A stretch of DNA of 64,000 bases from Erysipelotrichaceae bacterium (GCA_017428765.1 JAFRQF010000026.1:62001-126000), one strand, 5' to 3'. Positions 25,000 to 37,316 are shown, counted from the first letter of the stretch. Numbers and translations are program-made. Notes: a model not told the origin generated them from the sequence alone.

Positions 25000-25197
25000 A
25001 TGACAGGTAAGGTTAAGTGGTTCAACGCCGCAAAGGGTTATGGCTTTATCACCGGTGATGATGGCAAAGAAGTTTTCGTACATTTCTCAGCGATCCAGGT
25101 TGACGGTTTTAAGACTTTAGATGAGGACCAGCCAGTTGAATATGATGTCAACGATGGTCCAAAAGGCCCTCAAGCAGCAAACGTTAGAAAGATCTAG
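25000..25197 (+). CDS. csp: Cold-shock domain protein
   Basis: A 65-residue single-stranded nucleic-acid-binding protein and RNA chaperone. Both RNA-binding motifs are intact: RNP1 in KGYGFITGD and RNP2 in VFVHFSAI, with the N-terminal [11 protein letters not shown]. It has an AAAGGGG ribosome-binding site, a short leader and its own terminator, so it is monocistronic. Confidence 0.97.
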   Translation: MTGKVKWFNAAKGYGFITGDDGKEVFVHFSAIQVDGFKTLDEDQPVEYDVNDGPKGPQAANVRKI

Positions 25198-25219
25198 TCT
25201 TTTTAAGGAAAGAAAAGTG

Positions 25220-25245
25220 AGAACTCTGTACAGAGTTCTTTTTTC
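25220..25245 (+). terminator. Terminator of the cold-shock gene
   Basis: Stem AGAACTCTG/CAGAGTTCT with a two-base centre, followed by six T. Confidence 0.88.
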
Positions 25246-25251
25246 ATTCAC

Positions 25252-25280
25252 GCAAAAAGCCTGCATGATTTGCAGGCTTT
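25252..25280 (-). terminator. Terminator of the heat-shock cluster after clpB
   Basis: Minus-strand stem AAAGCCTGCA/TGCAGGCTTT, 5-base loop, then TTTTT. It sits five bases after the clpB stop. Confidence 0.87.
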
Positions 25281-25285
25281 CTTCT

Positions 25286-27841
25286 TTATTCGCTCATCGC
25301 TTTGATGACGTAATCGTTGTTTTCTACATCGACTTTGATCTTTTTGACGTCATAGTTTTCCAGAAGGAATTTCGCCACACGGGATTCGATCTCCCTTTGA
25401 ATGTGACGTTTCATCGGTCTGGCACCGTAAGTCTCATCAAATCCGCACTCGATGATCTTTTCCATCGCCTTGTCTGTCACACTGAGTTCAACATCGTTCT
25501 CGGCCAGACGTTTTCTCAGGATACCTAAGAACTTTTCGGCAACTTTTCCGATCATATCCTTATCCAGCGGATTGAATATGACGATCTCATCGATCCTGTT
25601 GATGAACTCCGGTTTGAACGTCATCTTGACGATCTCATCGTATTCCTTGCGTTTCTTTTCAGGGTTCGGTTCAAACGCATACTCCGAACCCAGGTTGGAA
25701 GTCATGATGATGATCGTGTTCTTGAAATCGACAGTGACGCCTTTGGAATCGGTGATCCTTCCGTCATCCAGTATCTGCAACAGGATATTGAAGACATCCG
25801 GATGTGCCTTTTCGATCTCATCGAGCAGGACGATCGAATACGGTTTTCTTCGTACCGCTTCCGTCAGCTGTCCGCCCTCTTCATAACCCACATATCCAGG
25901 AGGCGCACCAATGAGTCTTGACACAGAGAACTTCTCCATGTATTCGGACATATCGATCCTGACGATCTTGGATTCATCATCGAAAAGCTGTTCGGCAAGC
26001 GCTTTGGCAACTTCCGTCTTACCTACACCGGTCGGACCTAAGAACATGAAGGAGCCGATCGGACGGTTGGTATCGGAGACCTGCGCCTTGGAACGAAGGA
26101 TCGCGTCTGTGACAAGATCGAGTGCTTCTTCCTGTCCGACGACCCGCAAAGAGAGCTTGTCTTTCAGATGCAGCAGTTTCTCCCTTTCCGAAGACATCAG
26201 CCTGCTGACATCGATGTGTGTCCATTTGGCAACGACTTTCGCGATGGATTGTTCATCGACGATCTCCGACAGCATGCGTTCCTCATCCTGACTGGAGAGT
26301 TCATTGATCTTCTTTTCCAGAGCCGGTATAGTCTCGTACTGCAGTTTCGAAGCCTTTTCATAGTCGGCATTCTTCTGTGCTTCCGACATCTCCAGTTTGG
26401 CTCTTTCGAGCTCTTCCTTGGTCGTCTTGACTTTGTTGAGATCGTCTTTTTCCTTGAGCCATCTGGCATCAAGGACCTTCTTTTTCTCTTTAAGTTCTTC
26501 CAGATCCTTGTCGAGTTCTTCCAGACGCTTCTTCGCCTTTTCATCATCGGCTTCTTTCTTCAAAGAGACTTTTTCGATCTCCAGCGTATCGATCTTTCGG
26601 GAAAGCTCATCGAGCTGTGCCGGTTTGGAATCCATCTCGACCCTGGTGGAAGCGCAGGCTTCATCGATCAGGTCGATCGCCTTATCCGGCAGGAAACGGT
26701 CGGTGATATAGCGGTTGGACAGCGTCGCAGCCGCGATGATCGCATCATCCTTGATCTTGACACCGTGATGTGCCTCGAAACGGTCTTTCAAACCACGCAG
26801 GATGGAAATGGTATCTTCAACGCTCGGCTCATCGACCGAGACCTTCTGGAACCTTCTTTCCAGAGCGGAGTCTTTTTCGATATATTTACGGTATTCATCG
26901 AAAGTTGTCGCACCGATACATCTGAGTTCTCCTCTTGCCAGCATCGGTTTGAGCAGATTGGCGGCATCCATGGCCCCTTCGCTCTTACCGGCACCGACCA
27001 GATTATGGATCTCATCGATGAACAGGATGATCCTTCCGTCGGCATTTTCGACTTCTTTCAATACGGCTTTCAGTCTCTCTTCGAATTCGCCTCTGTATTT
27101 TGCACCGGCGATCAGAGAACCCATATCCAGTTCGATCAGATCCTTGTCCTTGAGCCCTAAAGGAACATCGTTGTTGAAGATCCTCCAGGCCAGTCCTTCG
27201 ACGATCGCCGTCTTACCGACGCCCGGTTCACCGATCAGTACCGGATTGTTTTTGGTCTTCCTTGAAAGGATCTCAATGACCCTTCGTATCTCATCGTCAC
27301 GTCCGATGACCGGATCGATCTTGCCGTTACGGACATCATCGACCAGGTTCCTTCCGTATTTCTTCAAAGGGTTGAGATTGTTTTCGTCTTCTTTGTTGTT
27401 GATCATAGTGCCACCCCTTTCCAGACTGTATTTGTCTTCGATGTCGTTTCTTGAGAAACCGCAGTATTTGCGCAGTTCTTCACAGACCGAAGACTGGTTG
27501 AACAGCGTTGCGATGAACATATCGAACATCGAGATGTAAGAGTCTTTACGCTGTTTTGATTTATTCAATGCTTCATTATAGGAAGCCGACAGGTAACGGT
27601 TCAGTGTCGGGTCGGATGCCGAATCCGATCGACTCAGTTTTTCCAGATACCGGTCAGTGACTGAGATCAGTTTGTTGATATCGGTATGAAAGCTTTTGAG
27701 CAGATCCGCGATATCCTGTTCGCTCAGGAACGCTGCCATCATATGTTCGCTGCACAGTTCCGGATTGCCATTCTGCTTGCAGATACTGATCGCCTTCATG
27801 AGGACTTCCTGCAGTTTTTCGGTCATAAGTTCAGGATTCAT
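25286..27841 (-). CDS. clpB: ATP-dependent disaggregase ClpB
   Basis: Hexameric AAA+ chaperone that threads aggregated proteins together with DnaK. An N-terminal double Clp domain (1-145), then AAA-1 with Walker A GEPGVGKT near 203, a coiled-coil M domain rich in Lys/Glu at about 400-525, and AAA-2 with GPTGVGKT near 600. The M domain separates it from ClpA/ClpC, and 851 residues is the normal size. A GGAGG ribosome-binding site and its own CIRCE box lie upstream, so it is under HrcA rather than, or besides, CtsR. Confidence 0.97.
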   Translation of the reverse strand: MNPELMTEKLQEVLMKAISICKQNGNPELCSEHMMAAFLSEQDIADLLKSFHTDINKLISVTDRYLEKLSRSDSASDPTLNRYLSASYNEALNKSKQRKDSYISMFDMFIATLFNQSSVCEELRKYCGFSRNDIEDKYSLERGGTMINNKEDENNLNPLKKYGRNLVDDVRNGKIDPVIGRDDEIRRVIEILSRKTKNNPVLIGEPGVGKTAIVEGLAWRIFNNDVPLGLKDKDLIELDMGSLIAGAKYRGEFEERLKAVLKEVENADGRIILFIDEIHNLVGAGKSEGAMDAANLLKPMLARGELRCIGATTFDEYRKYIEKDSALERRFQKVSVDEPSVEDTISILRGLKDRFEAHHGVKIKDDAIIAAATLSNRYITDRFLPDKAIDLIDEACASTRVEMDSKPAQLDELSRKIDTLEIEKVSLKKEADDEKAKKRLEELDKDLEELKEKKKVLDARWLKEKDDLNKVKTTKEELERAKLEMSEAQKNADYEKASKLQYETIPALEKKINELSSQDEERMLSEIVDEQSIAKVVAKWTHIDVSRLMSSEREKLLHLKDKLSLRVVGQEEALDLVTDAILRSKAQVSDTNRPIGSFMFLGPTGVGKTEVAKALAEQLFDDESKIVRIDMSEYMEKFSVSRLIGAPPGYVGYEEGGQLTEAVRRKPYSIVLLDEIEKAHPDVFNILLQILDDGRITDSKGVTVDFKNTIIIMTSNLGSEYAFEPNPEKKRKEYDEIVKMTFKPEFINRIDEIVIFNPLDKDMIGKVAEKFLGILRKRLAENDVELSVTDKAMEKIIECGFDETYGARPMKRHIQREIESRVAKFLLENYDVKKIKVDVENNDYVIKAMSE

Positions 27842-27853
27842 ATCATACCTCCT

Positions 27854-27880
27854 TTAGCACTTCATATTAAAGAGTGCTAA
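27854..27880. promoter_or_regulatory. CIRCE element upstream of clpB
   Basis: TTAGCACTT-N9-GAGTGCTAA, one mismatch from the canonical TTAGCACTC-N9-GAGTGCTAA, directly before the clpB ribosome-binding site. HrcA, encoded in the same cluster, is the expected repressor. Confidence 0.9.
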
Positions 27881-27892
27881 TATGACTTAAAT

Positions 27893-27918
27893 TTTTAAGT
27901 AGGTCGCCCTACTTAAAA
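27893..27918 (-). other. Stable hairpin over the dnaJ stop codon
   Basis: Perfect 11-base-pair arms TTTTAAGTAGG/CCTACTTAAAA with a 4-base loop; the dnaJ TAG lies inside. In the transcribed direction no T run follows, so it is not a standard terminator. It may be an RNA stability or processing element between dnaJ and clpB. Confidence 0.55.
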
Positions 27919-29048
27919 GTTTTTTTGAATTTTTCAAACACGCTTTCCTTTTTCCGGTTGGCGAGTTTTTCATAGAGTTCCTTCTCTTCTCTGGTCAGTT
28001 TCCTCGGGATCTCGATCTGTACTTCGACGTACTGATCGCCGACATTCTTGGTACGTAAGTCCTTGATGCCGTATCCTTTGATCCTCAATTGCTGGCCAGG
28101 CTGCGTGCCGGCCGGGATGGAAAGTTCCACATCACCATAGGCAGTCGGAATATCCACCGTCGTTCCCAGCGTCGCATCGACTGCCGAGATCGGCACAGAA
28201 ATGTGGATGTTGTTGCCTTCTCTTGTGAAATACTTATGCGGTCTGACTCTGATCTCGATATAAAGATCGCCATTCGGACCGCCGTTTTCACCGCGTTCGC
28301 CATAGCCCGCAAGTCTGACCTGCTGACCGGAAGAGATACCGGCCGGAATGGTGACTTCCACCTGTTCCTTGACACTGTTGTAACCGCGTCCGGAGCAGTG
28401 CGGACAGATCTTCTTGATCCGCTTGCCGCTGCCCTTACAATCCGGACAGACGGACTGCTGCTGCACGACACCGAACGGCGTCCTTGACTGCCGCATGACT
28501 CTTCCCGAGCCTCGGCATGTCGGACAGGTCTCGATATCCGATCTGGTCGCTGCGCCTGACCCGTCACAGTACGTACAGGTCTTGTCGACCGACAGATTGA
28601 TCATCTTGTCCACACCGTGTACCGCATCGAGGAATTCGATCTCCATCGACATGTAACGGTTGTCTCCTTTGATCGGACCGCTTCTGCGGGAAGATGAGGA
28701 ACTGCCGCCGAAATTGAATCCGGAGAATCCTCCCATACCTCCGAAGAAGTCTGAGAAGATATCTCCAAGATCATCCATATTCATTCCGCCAAAGCCCGAA
28801 GAATAGCCGCCCTGGCCGAATCCATCCATACCCGCATGACCGAATTGGTCATAGGTCGCCTTCTTCTGCGGATCGGATAAGACCTCATATGCTTCGTTGA
28901 TCTCCTTGAATTTGGCCTCGGCATCTGGAGCTTTGTTCACATCCGGGTGATATTGTTTAGCTAACTTACGATAAGCTTTCTTGATCTCATCTTCGCTCGC
29001 ACCCTTGGAAATTCCCAGGACCTCGTAATAATCGCGCTTATCAGCCAT
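27909..29048 (-). CDS. dnaJ: Chaperone DnaJ
   Basis: DnaK co-chaperone that delivers substrates and stimulates ATP hydrolysis. The J domain at 1-70 holds the HPD motif (YHPDVNK); a Gly/Phe-rich linker follows. Four zinc-binding repeats of CxxCxGxG type are intact ([32 protein letters not shown]), then two beta-barrel substrate domains. At 379 residues it is a complete type I DnaJ. It follows dnaK after 38 bases. Confidence 0.97.
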   Translation of the reverse strand: MADKRDYYEVLGISKGASEDEIKKAYRKLAKQYHPDVNKAPDAEAKFKEINEAYEVLSDPQKKATYDQFGHAGMDGFGQGGYSSGFGGMNMDDLGDIFSDFFGGMGGFSGFNFGGSSSSSRRSGPIKGDNRYMSMEIEFLDAVHGVDKMINLSVDKTCTYCDGSGAATRSDIETCPTCRGSGRVMRQSRTPFGVVQQQSVCPDCKGSGKRIKKICPHCSGRGYNSVKEQVEVTIPAGISSGQQVRLAGYGERGENGGPNGDLYIEIRVRPHKYFTREGNNIHISVPISAVDATLGTTVDIPTAYGDVELSIPAGTQPGQQLRIKGYGIKDLRTKNVGDQYVEVQIEIPRKLTREEKELYEKLANRKKESVFEKFKKTFK

Positions 29049-29086
29049 AATACCTCCCTTTCTATTCGATTAAGATACTTCAGGTT

Positions 29087-31520
<2,434 letters not shown>

Positions 31521-31531
31521 AAAGCTCCTTT

Positions 31532-32554
31532 CTAATGAAACATGTTTTCGATCTCTTTACTGATGAAATCAAGAAGATTGACGACCCGGTTGTATTCCAT
31601 ACGTCTCGGTCCGACGACCATCAGACGGGCATTTTCATTCGGATTGTCTGAGATCCTGATCTCACTGGAAACGATCGCGATATCATCTTTCCATACCAGT
31701 TCCGTACCCTTCGGTGTCACAGCAACGACCTCATTGTTTCCGGTCTGCCTTTCGACCAGCGAACGGAACAGTTTGGAATCATCGAAGAATTTCGTCAGCT
31801 GCTTCAGCTTTTCGATATCGGCATATTCCGGCTGATACATCATATTGGATGTGCCGTCAAAATACAGAGTCTCTGACGCAAACTTGACGAATGCGCCGGC
31901 AAAAGCGTTATACAGCATTTCGAACCTCTGCACCGATTTGGTAAGGATCGGTTTGAGGGATTCCATCTTTTCCGGAAGAACATGGATCGGCGTACCGCGC
32001 AGACGGTCGTTGAGGATGTCGGTGCAGGTCTGGATATCTTCGATCGTGACTTCATCCTGGAAATTGAAGGTCTTGTTTTCCGTGTGGCCGGTATTGGTGA
32101 TGAAGACACACACTGCCGTCTTGGGATCGATCTGGAAGACCTTGATATGTTCCAGCGTCTGATTCGACGCATCCGGTCCCAACATGCCCGAGGCAAGGTT
32201 GGTCATTTCCGATACGATCTTGCAGGATTCCTTGATCGCATCTTCGATGTTCGCCGAACGCCTGTCGAAGATATTGAACAAGGCATATTTGACTTCCTCA
32301 TCCATATCCTTCTTCAGAAGATGTTCGCAATAGTACTGATATCCTTTGTTGGACGGGATACGCCCTGCCGATGTGTGCGGCTTCTCCAGATATCCCAGAG
32401 ACTCCAAGGTCGCCATGTCATTGCGGATCGTGGCGCTGGAATATGGCAGACCATATTTATCGACCAGGGTCTTGGAACCGACCGGTTCTGCCGTAGATAC
32501 GAATTCATCGACGATAGCCTTCAAGATGTCGACCATTCTCTTAGTCAATGCCAT
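31532..32554 (-). CDS. hrcA: Heat-inducible transcription repressor HrcA
   Basis: Represses class I heat-shock genes by binding CIRCE. The N-terminal winged helix holds YSSATIRNDMATLESLGYL followed by KPHTSAGRIPS, the hallmark of HrcA. The C-terminal part (NENARLMVVGPRRMEYNRV) is the GAF-like dimer domain. At 340 residues it is full length. Two CIRCE elements bracket its own promoter, so it regulates itself and the genes downstream. Confidence 0.96.
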   Translation of the reverse strand: MALTKRMVDILKAIVDEFVSTAEPVGSKTLVDKYGLPYSSATIRNDMATLESLGYLEKPHTSAGRIPSNKGYQYYCEHLLKKDMDEEVKYALFNIFDRRSANIEDAIKESCKIVSEMTNLASGMLGPDASNQTLEHIKVFQIDPKTAVCVFITNTGHTENKTFNFQDEVTIEDIQTCTDILNDRLRGTPIHVLPEKMESLKPILTKSVQRFEMLYNAFAGAFVKFASETLYFDGTSNMMYQPEYADIEKLKQLTKFFDDSKLFRSLVERQTGNNEVVAVTPKGTELVWKDDIAIVSSEIRISDNPNENARLMVVGPRRMEYNRVVNLLDFISKEIENMFH

Positions 32555-32569
32555 ACAGCTTCCTCCTTT

Positions 32570-32596
32570 TTAGCACTCTGGATTCTCCATTGCTAA
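32570..32596. promoter_or_regulatory. CIRCE element 1 of the hrcA operon (imperfect)
   Basis: TTAGCACTC-N9-CATTGCTAA: one arm is perfect and the other has two changes. It covers the start of the transcript. Confidence 0.75.
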
Positions 32597-32600
32597 AAAT

Positions 32601-32629
32601 ACTATACACCAATCATTTAGCACTGTCAA
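32601..32629 (-). promoter_or_regulatory. Sigma-A promoter of hrcA-grpE-dnaK-dnaJ
   Basis: Minus-strand consensus TTGACA (32624-32629), 17-base spacer, TATAGT (32601-32606). Confidence 0.9.
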
Positions 32630-32643
32630 CAAATAAGTGCTAA
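32617..32643. promoter_or_regulatory. CIRCE element 2 of the hrcA operon, over the -35 box
   Basis: TTAGCACTG-N9-AAGTGCTAA, with a change only in the innermost base of each arm. It overlaps the -35 hexamer, so HrcA there would block polymerase entry. Confidence 0.85.
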
Positions 32644-32656
32644 ATCTTTTTCAAAT

Positions 32657-32677
32657 GAAAAGTCTTCTTTCGAAGAC
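32657..32677 (-). terminator. Terminator after coaD
   Basis: Minus-strand stem GTCTTC/GAAGAC closed by a GAAA tetraloop, followed by TTTTC and further T-rich sequence. Confidence 0.65.
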
Positions 32678-32690
32678 CCTCAGATACATC

Positions 32691-33170
32691 CTATTTATAT
32701 AGTTTTTCCGACACTTCTTTGATGATCCTGGCCGGGATATAATCCGAAATATCGCCATTGAAGGAAGCGATCTCCTTGGCCACGGAAGAAGAAAGGAAAG
32801 ACAGTTCCGGCTTGGCGACCATGAACACCGTCTCGATATTATTGTTGAGATTCATGTTCGCTGTCGCCAGGGCAAGTTCGGATTCATAATCGGAGACAGC
32901 GCGTATGCCCCTGACGATGATGCGGCAGCCGTGACGTTCCGCCAGATCGACCGTAAGGCCTTCACCGATCACCACTTCCACGTTTTCAAGACCCTCGACA
33001 CATTTTTCGATCATCTGCTTTCTTTCTTCTTTTGTGAAAGTGCAGGTCTTCGAACGGTTCTCCATCACAGCGACGATCAGATGGTCATAGATCTTGGCAC
33101 CGCGCAGGATGACATCAAGATGTCCGACCGTGATCGGATCGAAAGTTCCCGGATAAATGGCTTTGATCAT
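32691..33170 (-). CDS. coaD: Phosphopantetheine adenylyltransferase
   Basis: Adds AMP to 4'-phosphopantetheine in coenzyme A synthesis. The nucleotidyltransferase motif GTFDPITVGHLDVI opens the protein, and a closing SFLSSSVAKEIA-type region is present. At 159 residues it is standard. It follows rsmD with a 4-base gap, the usual Firmicute pairing. Confidence 0.96.
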   Translation of the reverse strand: MIKAIYPGTFDPITVGHLDVILRGAKIYDHLIVAVMENRSKTCTFTKEERKQMIEKCVEGLENVEVVIGEGLTVDLAERHGCRIIVRGIRAVSDYESELALATANMNLNNNIETVFMVAKPELSFLSSSVAKEIASFNGDISDYIPARIIKEVSEKLYK

Positions 33171-33174
33171 AAAT

Positions 33175-33717
33175 CTAGTCTCCTTTTTCGTAATAAAGCA
33201 GTTTATTGATCCCGTAACGTTTCTCTTTATATAAGGATAGACCGCAGATCTTTTCAGGCAGAGAAGTCTCCTTCTCCGCTTCCACGATCACAGTCCCGTC
33301 CCGTTTCAGCATCTCATAGGAATCGATCAGTTCAAAGACCTTCTCATATTCCTTGAAGGCATATGGCGGATCGATATAGATATAATCGAATTTTCTGTCT
33401 TTTAAAGCGGAAAGACAGGCCGCATAATCCAGGTTGCAGACTTCCCTTTCCTCTTTGACCTTTTTCAGGTTTTCCCGGATGATCCTTACGGCATCCTTAT
33501 TTATATCATTGAAGACGACTTCGCTCGCTCCTCTTGACAGAGCCTCGATGCCGATCGCACCTGTTCCGGAAAAAAGATCCAGGAGGCTTGAATCCGAATA
33601 GATCTGTATCGAAGAAAAAAGCGCCTCCCTGACCATGTCTCTGGTAGGCCTTGTGATGTCTTCACCCTGCAAAGTCTTCAAAGGCGTGCGCTTATACTTT
33701 CCCGCTATGATCCTCAT
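33175..33717 (-). CDS. rsmD: 16S rRNA (guanine966-N2)-methyltransferase RsmD
   Basis: Methylates G966 of 16S rRNA. The SAM-binding motif LDLFSGTGAIGIEALSRGA and the catalytic IDPPYAF are present in a 180-residue protein starting MRIIAGKYKRTPL. It overlaps the ftsW end by 26 bases and precedes coaD. Confidence 0.94.
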   Translation of the reverse strand: MRIIAGKYKRTPLKTLQGEDITRPTRDMVREALFSSIQIYSDSSLLDLFSGTGAIGIEALSRGASEVVFNDINKDAVRIIRENLKKVKEEREVCNLDYAACLSALKDRKFDYIYIDPPYAFKEYEKVFELIDSYEMLKRDGTVIVEAEKETSLPEKICGLSLYKEKRYGINKLLYYEKGD

Positions 33718-34864
33718 CGCTTTCCTTTCTGAGTCTGACCATCTCGTTCTGTGCCAGACCCAACGCTGCCATACAAGCCATCAGAGAAGAACCGCCCGAG
33801 GAGATCATCAGCAGCGGAACGCCTGTCAAAGGGATCAGCCCGCTGACACCGCCGACGTTGAGTATGAAATGTAAGATGAAATACATGAACACGCCAAGAA
33901 GCGTGACCTTGCCGATCGTCGAATTGGATTTGAGCGAAGCCGATATGATCGGAAACAGCAGGAGCCCGTACAGAACGATGATGACCAGGAATCCCACGAT
34001 GCCTAACTCTTCCACGATGACCGGCAGGATGAAGTCGTTGTCCGGGTTCGGGAAGTTCATATATTTATGGATGGAATTGCCATAACCCAAGCCAAACCAA
34101 CCGCCGTTGGCAAAGCTCACCAGCGACATGATGATGTGATAGCCGTTGTCATACTGGTATAAGAACGGATCGGCAGCAGCCAGGAAGCGTCCGACCATGT
34201 AGTTGTCCGCGTGCTTCTTTAATATCTCCGTCACAGGCGGGGACAAAGCGATGAAAGCCAAAGCGATGACGCCAATGACAAGAAGCGTCATATAGTTCTG
34301 ATATTTTCTTAATTCCTTGTATCTTGGGATCATGGCCATGCAATAGGACATGACAAACAGAACGACCGCCGAACCTAAGTCGTGCTGCCAGCCAAGGATG
34401 ATCAGAGTATAGAAGAGCACACAGCCGCAGTACCACCAGAAGAACTTCACGTTGTTTTCTTTCCTGTCATGACATAACATGCAGCAGGCAAAAAGGATCA
34501 TGAAAACCTTGGCAAATTCCGAAGGCTGTATCGTGGCGATCGAACCGATCGGGATCCAGGCATAGGCACCGTTGATCTGTCCGAAGAAACGGCAGGAGAT
34601 CAAAACGGCGGCAATACCGAGATATGCGATACCGCACGGGATCACGCCGATCCTTTGCAGGCGAAGGTTTGCCATGGTCAGATAGGCGATGATGCCGGCC
34701 AAAACGAAAACGGCCTGTTTGATGATGACTGTAGTCAGATACGATGTATCTCCGGCGGAATTGCCCATCTCGGCAGAAACGATCATCAGCGATCCGAATC
34801 CCATCAGGGCAAAAGCCGCAAAGGCAACGCGCTTATCTCCCAGCGCGATCTTGTTGCTTAGCAT
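33692..34864 (-). CDS. ftsW: Peptidoglycan glycosyltransferase FtsW
   Basis: Polytopic SEDS protein that polymerises septal peptidoglycan, with about ten membrane helices in 390 residues. The SEDS signatures are seen: QPSEFAKVFMI, NDFILPVIVEELG and the C-terminal LTGVPLLMISSGGSS. A basic tail follows. It starts a run ftsW-rsmD-coaD. TAAAAT is placed exactly six bases before the ATG with no Shine-Dalgarno sequence, so the transcript may be leaderless. The promoter is interleaved with that of the divergent def gene. Confidence 0.93.
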   Translation of the reverse strand: MLSNKIALGDKRVAFAAFALMGFGSLMIVSAEMGNSAGDTSYLTTVIIKQAVFVLAGIIAYLTMANLRLQRIGVIPCGIAYLGIAAVLISCRFFGQINGAYAWIPIGSIATIQPSEFAKVFMILFACCMLCHDRKENNVKFFWWYCGCVLFYTLIILGWQHDLGSAVVLFVMSYCMAMIPRYKELRKYQNYMTLLVIGVIALAFIALSPPVTEILKKHADNYMVGRFLAAADPFLYQYDNGYHIIMSLVSFANGGWFGLGYGNSIHKYMNFPNPDNDFILPVIVEELGIVGFLVIIVLYGLLLFPIISASLKSNSTIGKVTLLGVFMYFILHFILNVGGVSGLIPLTGVPLLMISSGGSSLMACMAALGLAQNEMVRLRKESDEDHSGKV

Positions 34865-34870
34865 AAAATC

Positions 34871-34900
34871 ATTTTATCACAGAGATTGTGGTATTATAAT
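34871..34900. promoter_or_regulatory. Interleaved divergent leaderless promoters of ftsW and def
   Basis: Minus-strand TAAAAT (34871-34876) is six bases before the ftsW ATG; plus-strand TATAAT (34895-34900) is six bases before the def ATG. The start codons are only 42 bases apart. Each -10 lies where the other gene's -35 should be, so the promoters must compete. Confidence 0.65.
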
Positions 34901-34906
34901 AGAGCT

Positions 34907-35467
34907 ATGCTTATAAACAACGATACTATAATCAAGGATAACGACCCGCTCATCCGAAAAAAATCGGCGGATGTTGTTCTGCCCCTGAACGAAGAAGACA
35001 GAACCTTACTGATGGAAATGCTGAAATATGTCGATGAATCGACGATCCCCGAGATCGCCGAAAAAGAAAACCTGCGTCCTGCCGTAGGTATTTCCGCCAT
35101 ACAGGTCGGCGTGCCGAAAAAGATGACGGCGATCATCATCAAAGACGAAGAAGGAAAAAAGGAATGCGAATATGCCTTGGTCAATCCGAAGATCATTTCC
35201 AACTCCGTCGAAAAAGCCTGCTTAAGTTCCGGCGAGGGATGTCTTTCCGTCGTCGAAGAACACGAAGGACTCGTCTACCGCTCCGCCAGAGTCAAGGTCA
35301 AGGCCTATGATGCATTGAAAAACGAAGAGATCATCATCAAAGCCGACGGTTATCTTGCCATCGTTCTTCAGCATGAGCTCGATCATTTCAAGGGTATCCT
35401 CTTCTATGATCACATCAACACCAAAGACCCGTATCATCAGGAAGCGGGATCTTTGATTATTGATTAA
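34907..35467 (+). CDS. def: Peptide deformylase
   Basis: Removes the formyl group from nascent proteins. The three motifs are present: I VGISAIQVG (Ser where many have Leu/Ala), II EGCLSV with the metal-binding Cys, and III QHELDH with the two His ligands and catalytic Glu. I start at the ATG six bases after TATAAT, giving 186 residues with an N-terminus like other Firmicute type 2 deformylases. A GTG seven codons earlier would include the -10 box itself and is unlikely. Confidence 0.94.
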   Translation: MLINNDTIIKDNDPLIRKKSADVVLPLNEEDRTLLMEMLKYVDESTIPEIAEKENLRPAVGISAIQVGVPKKMTAIIIKDEEGKKECEYALVNPKIISNSVEKACLSSGEGCLSVVEEHEGLVYRSARVKVKAYDALKNEEIIIKADGYLAIVLQHELDHFKGILFYDHINTKDPYHQEAGSLIID

Positions 35468-35488
35468 TGAAAGTCTTTAGTTTAGAAT

Positions 35489-35516
35489 ATTTACATATTC
35501 AAAACTGAAAATATAA
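35489..35516 (+). promoter_or_regulatory. Promoter of rnj
   Basis: TTTACA (35489-35494), 16-base spacer, TATAAT (35511-35516). It gives a leader of about 18-20 bases with a GGAGGTC ribosome-binding site. Confidence 0.75.
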
Positions 35517-35540
35517 TTCATTTTTGCATATGGAGGTCAG

Positions 35541-37295
35541 ATGAACAATAAGATAAATCTAACTGCCACGGGTGATAATAGCGCTCGTGGCTATAGTGGT
35601 GCTAATTATGACCCGAAAAACGATACATTGGTCTATGCGCTGGGAGGTCTTGGCGAAGTAGGCAAAAACATGTATTGCTTTGAACACGACGATGAGATCA
35701 TCGTCATCGATGCCGGTGTAAAATTCCCGGATGATGAACTGCTCGGCGTCGATTATGTCATTCCCGACTATACGCACCTGATCAAAAATAAAGAAAAAGT
35801 CAAAGCACTGATCATCACGCACGGTCACGAAGACCATATCGGAGGCATCCCTTTCCTTCTTCTGGCGTGTCCGATCAAAAAGATCTATGCCCCGCGTTTC
35901 GCTAAGGCTCTGATCGAAAAGAAGCTTTCCGAAAGAAGAAGGCTCGCCAATACGCAAGTCATCGAGATCGACTGCGATTCCGCGATACAGACCGATCATT
36001 TCCGTGTCGGCTTCTTCAATACCGTCCATTCCATTCCTGACTCTTTGGGTGTTCTGATCAACACGCCGAACGGCAGGATCGTCGAGACCGGCGACTTCAA
36101 ATTCGACCTGACACCGGTCGGTCAGAATTCCGATTATCAGAAGATGGCATACATCGGTGCTGCCGGCGTCACCTTGCTGATGTCGGATTCCACCAACGCC
36201 GAAGTCGACGGCTTCTCCATTTCGGAGAAACAGGTCGCTTCCGCCATCAACGACATCATGCGCAAGACTACCGGCAGGATCCTTGTCTCGACATTCGCAT
36301 CCAACGTCAACCGTCTTGCCCAGATCATCAAAGCCGCCAAGAAATGTGACAGGAAAGTCGTTGTATTCGGCCGTTCGATGGAAAACGTCGTCGAGATCGG
36401 CATGCAGATGAAGACCATCGATGTCCCGGAGGACACCTTCATCGCACCGGAACTCGTCAATCAATACCCGCCTGAGAAACTGTGTATCGTCTGTACCGGT
36501 TCGCAAGGCGAAGCCCTGGCGGCATTAAGCAGGATCGCCAACGGCTCCCACAAATACGTCAAGATCATCCCGGGTGACACCGTCGTCTTCTCCTCTTCCG
36601 CGATACCGGGCAATGCCCTCAATATCGGCGGCATCGTCAATCAGCTGATGCGCGGTGGCGCAAGAGTACTGGAAAACAAGGCTCTGTCATCCTTGCATAC
36701 GACAGGTCATGCTTCCAAGGAAGAACAGAAGCTGATGCTGCAGCTGATCAAACCGAAATACTTCATGCCGATGCATGGCGAATACAAGATGCTGAAGCTG
36801 CACGCCGACTCTGCCGTTGAAACAGGCGTTCCGAAAGAGAACTGCTTCATTTGCGCAAACGGCGACGCCTTGGTCTTGCACGAAGGCGAAGTCTACAGAT
36901 CCAATACCAGGATACAGACCGATGCCATCTACGTCGATGGCAACGACATCTCCGGTCTTTCCACTTCCGTGCTGAAAGACAGAAAGATCCTTGCCGATAA
37001 CGGTCTGGTGGCAGTGGTCGTCTGTATCGATTCACGCACCAACAAGATCCTGTGCAAGCCGGGCATCGTTTCCAGAGGTTTCGTCTATCTGAAAGAGTCA
37101 CAGACTCTGATCAAGGAAGCGGAAGCTCTGGTCTATGACGCACTTCGCAATGCGATGCGTCAGAAAGTGACCTTCGGCGATCTGAAAAACTGCATCAAAA
37201 ACACACTGGAACCGTTCTTATACGAAAAGACGAACCGCAACCCGATCGTGATCCCGGTCATATTGAATCACATCGATGCTTCCAAAAGAGACTAA
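35541..37295 (+). CDS. rnj: Ribonuclease J
   Basis: Metallo-beta-lactamase/beta-CASP nuclease with 5'-3' exo- and endonuclease activity, central to mRNA decay and rRNA maturation in Firmicutes. The metal-binding HGHEDHIGG is near residue 97, and beta-CASP motifs follow (SDSTNAE, GSQGE, HTTGHASKEE). A C-terminal dimer domain completes 584 residues. The N-terminal 24 residues are a Ser/Asn/Gly-rich extension before the catalytic fold. It has a normal ribosome-binding site and its own terminator. J1 versus J2 cannot be told apart here. Confidence 0.93.
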   Translation: MNNKINLTATGDNSARGYSGANYDPKNDTLVYALGGLGEVGKNMYCFEHDDEIIVIDAGVKFPDDELLGVDYVIPDYTHLIKNKEKVKALIITHGHEDHIGGIPFLLLACPIKKIYAPRFAKALIEKKLSERRRLANTQVIEIDCDSAIQTDHFRVGFFNTVHSIPDSLGVLINTPNGRIVETGDFKFDLTPVGQNSDYQKMAYIGAAGVTLLMSDSTNAEVDGFSISEKQVASAINDIMRKTTGRILVSTFASNVNRLAQIIKAAKKCDRKVVVFGRSMENVVEIGMQMKTIDVPEDTFIAPELVNQYPPEKLCIVCTGSQGEALAALSRIANGSHKYVKIIPGDTVVFSSSAIPGNALNIGGIVNQLMRGGARVLENKALSSLHTTGHASKEEQKLMLQLIKPKYFMPMHGEYKMLKLHADSAVETGVPKENCFICANGDALVLHEGEVYRSNTRIQTDAIYVDGNDISGLSTSVLKDRKILADNGLVAVVVCIDSRTNKILCKPGIVSRGFVYLKESQTLIKEAEALVYDALRNAMRQKVTFGDLKNCIKNTLEPFLYEKTNRNPIVIPVILNHIDASKRD

Positions 37296-37316
37296 GCCCT
37301 GAAAACAGGGCTTTTC
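37296..37316 (+). terminator. Terminator of rnj
   Basis: Stem AGCCCTG/CAGGGCT with loop AAAA, then TTTT. Confidence 0.8.

Noticed and set aside
26168..27160. 330-codon open frame antisense to clpB
   Set aside because: Shadow of the ClpB coding sequence; no promoter, no ribosome-binding site, no recognisable domain.
35559..36506. 315-codon open frame antisense to rnj
   Set aside because: Shadow of RNase J; the plus-strand gene carries all conserved motifs.
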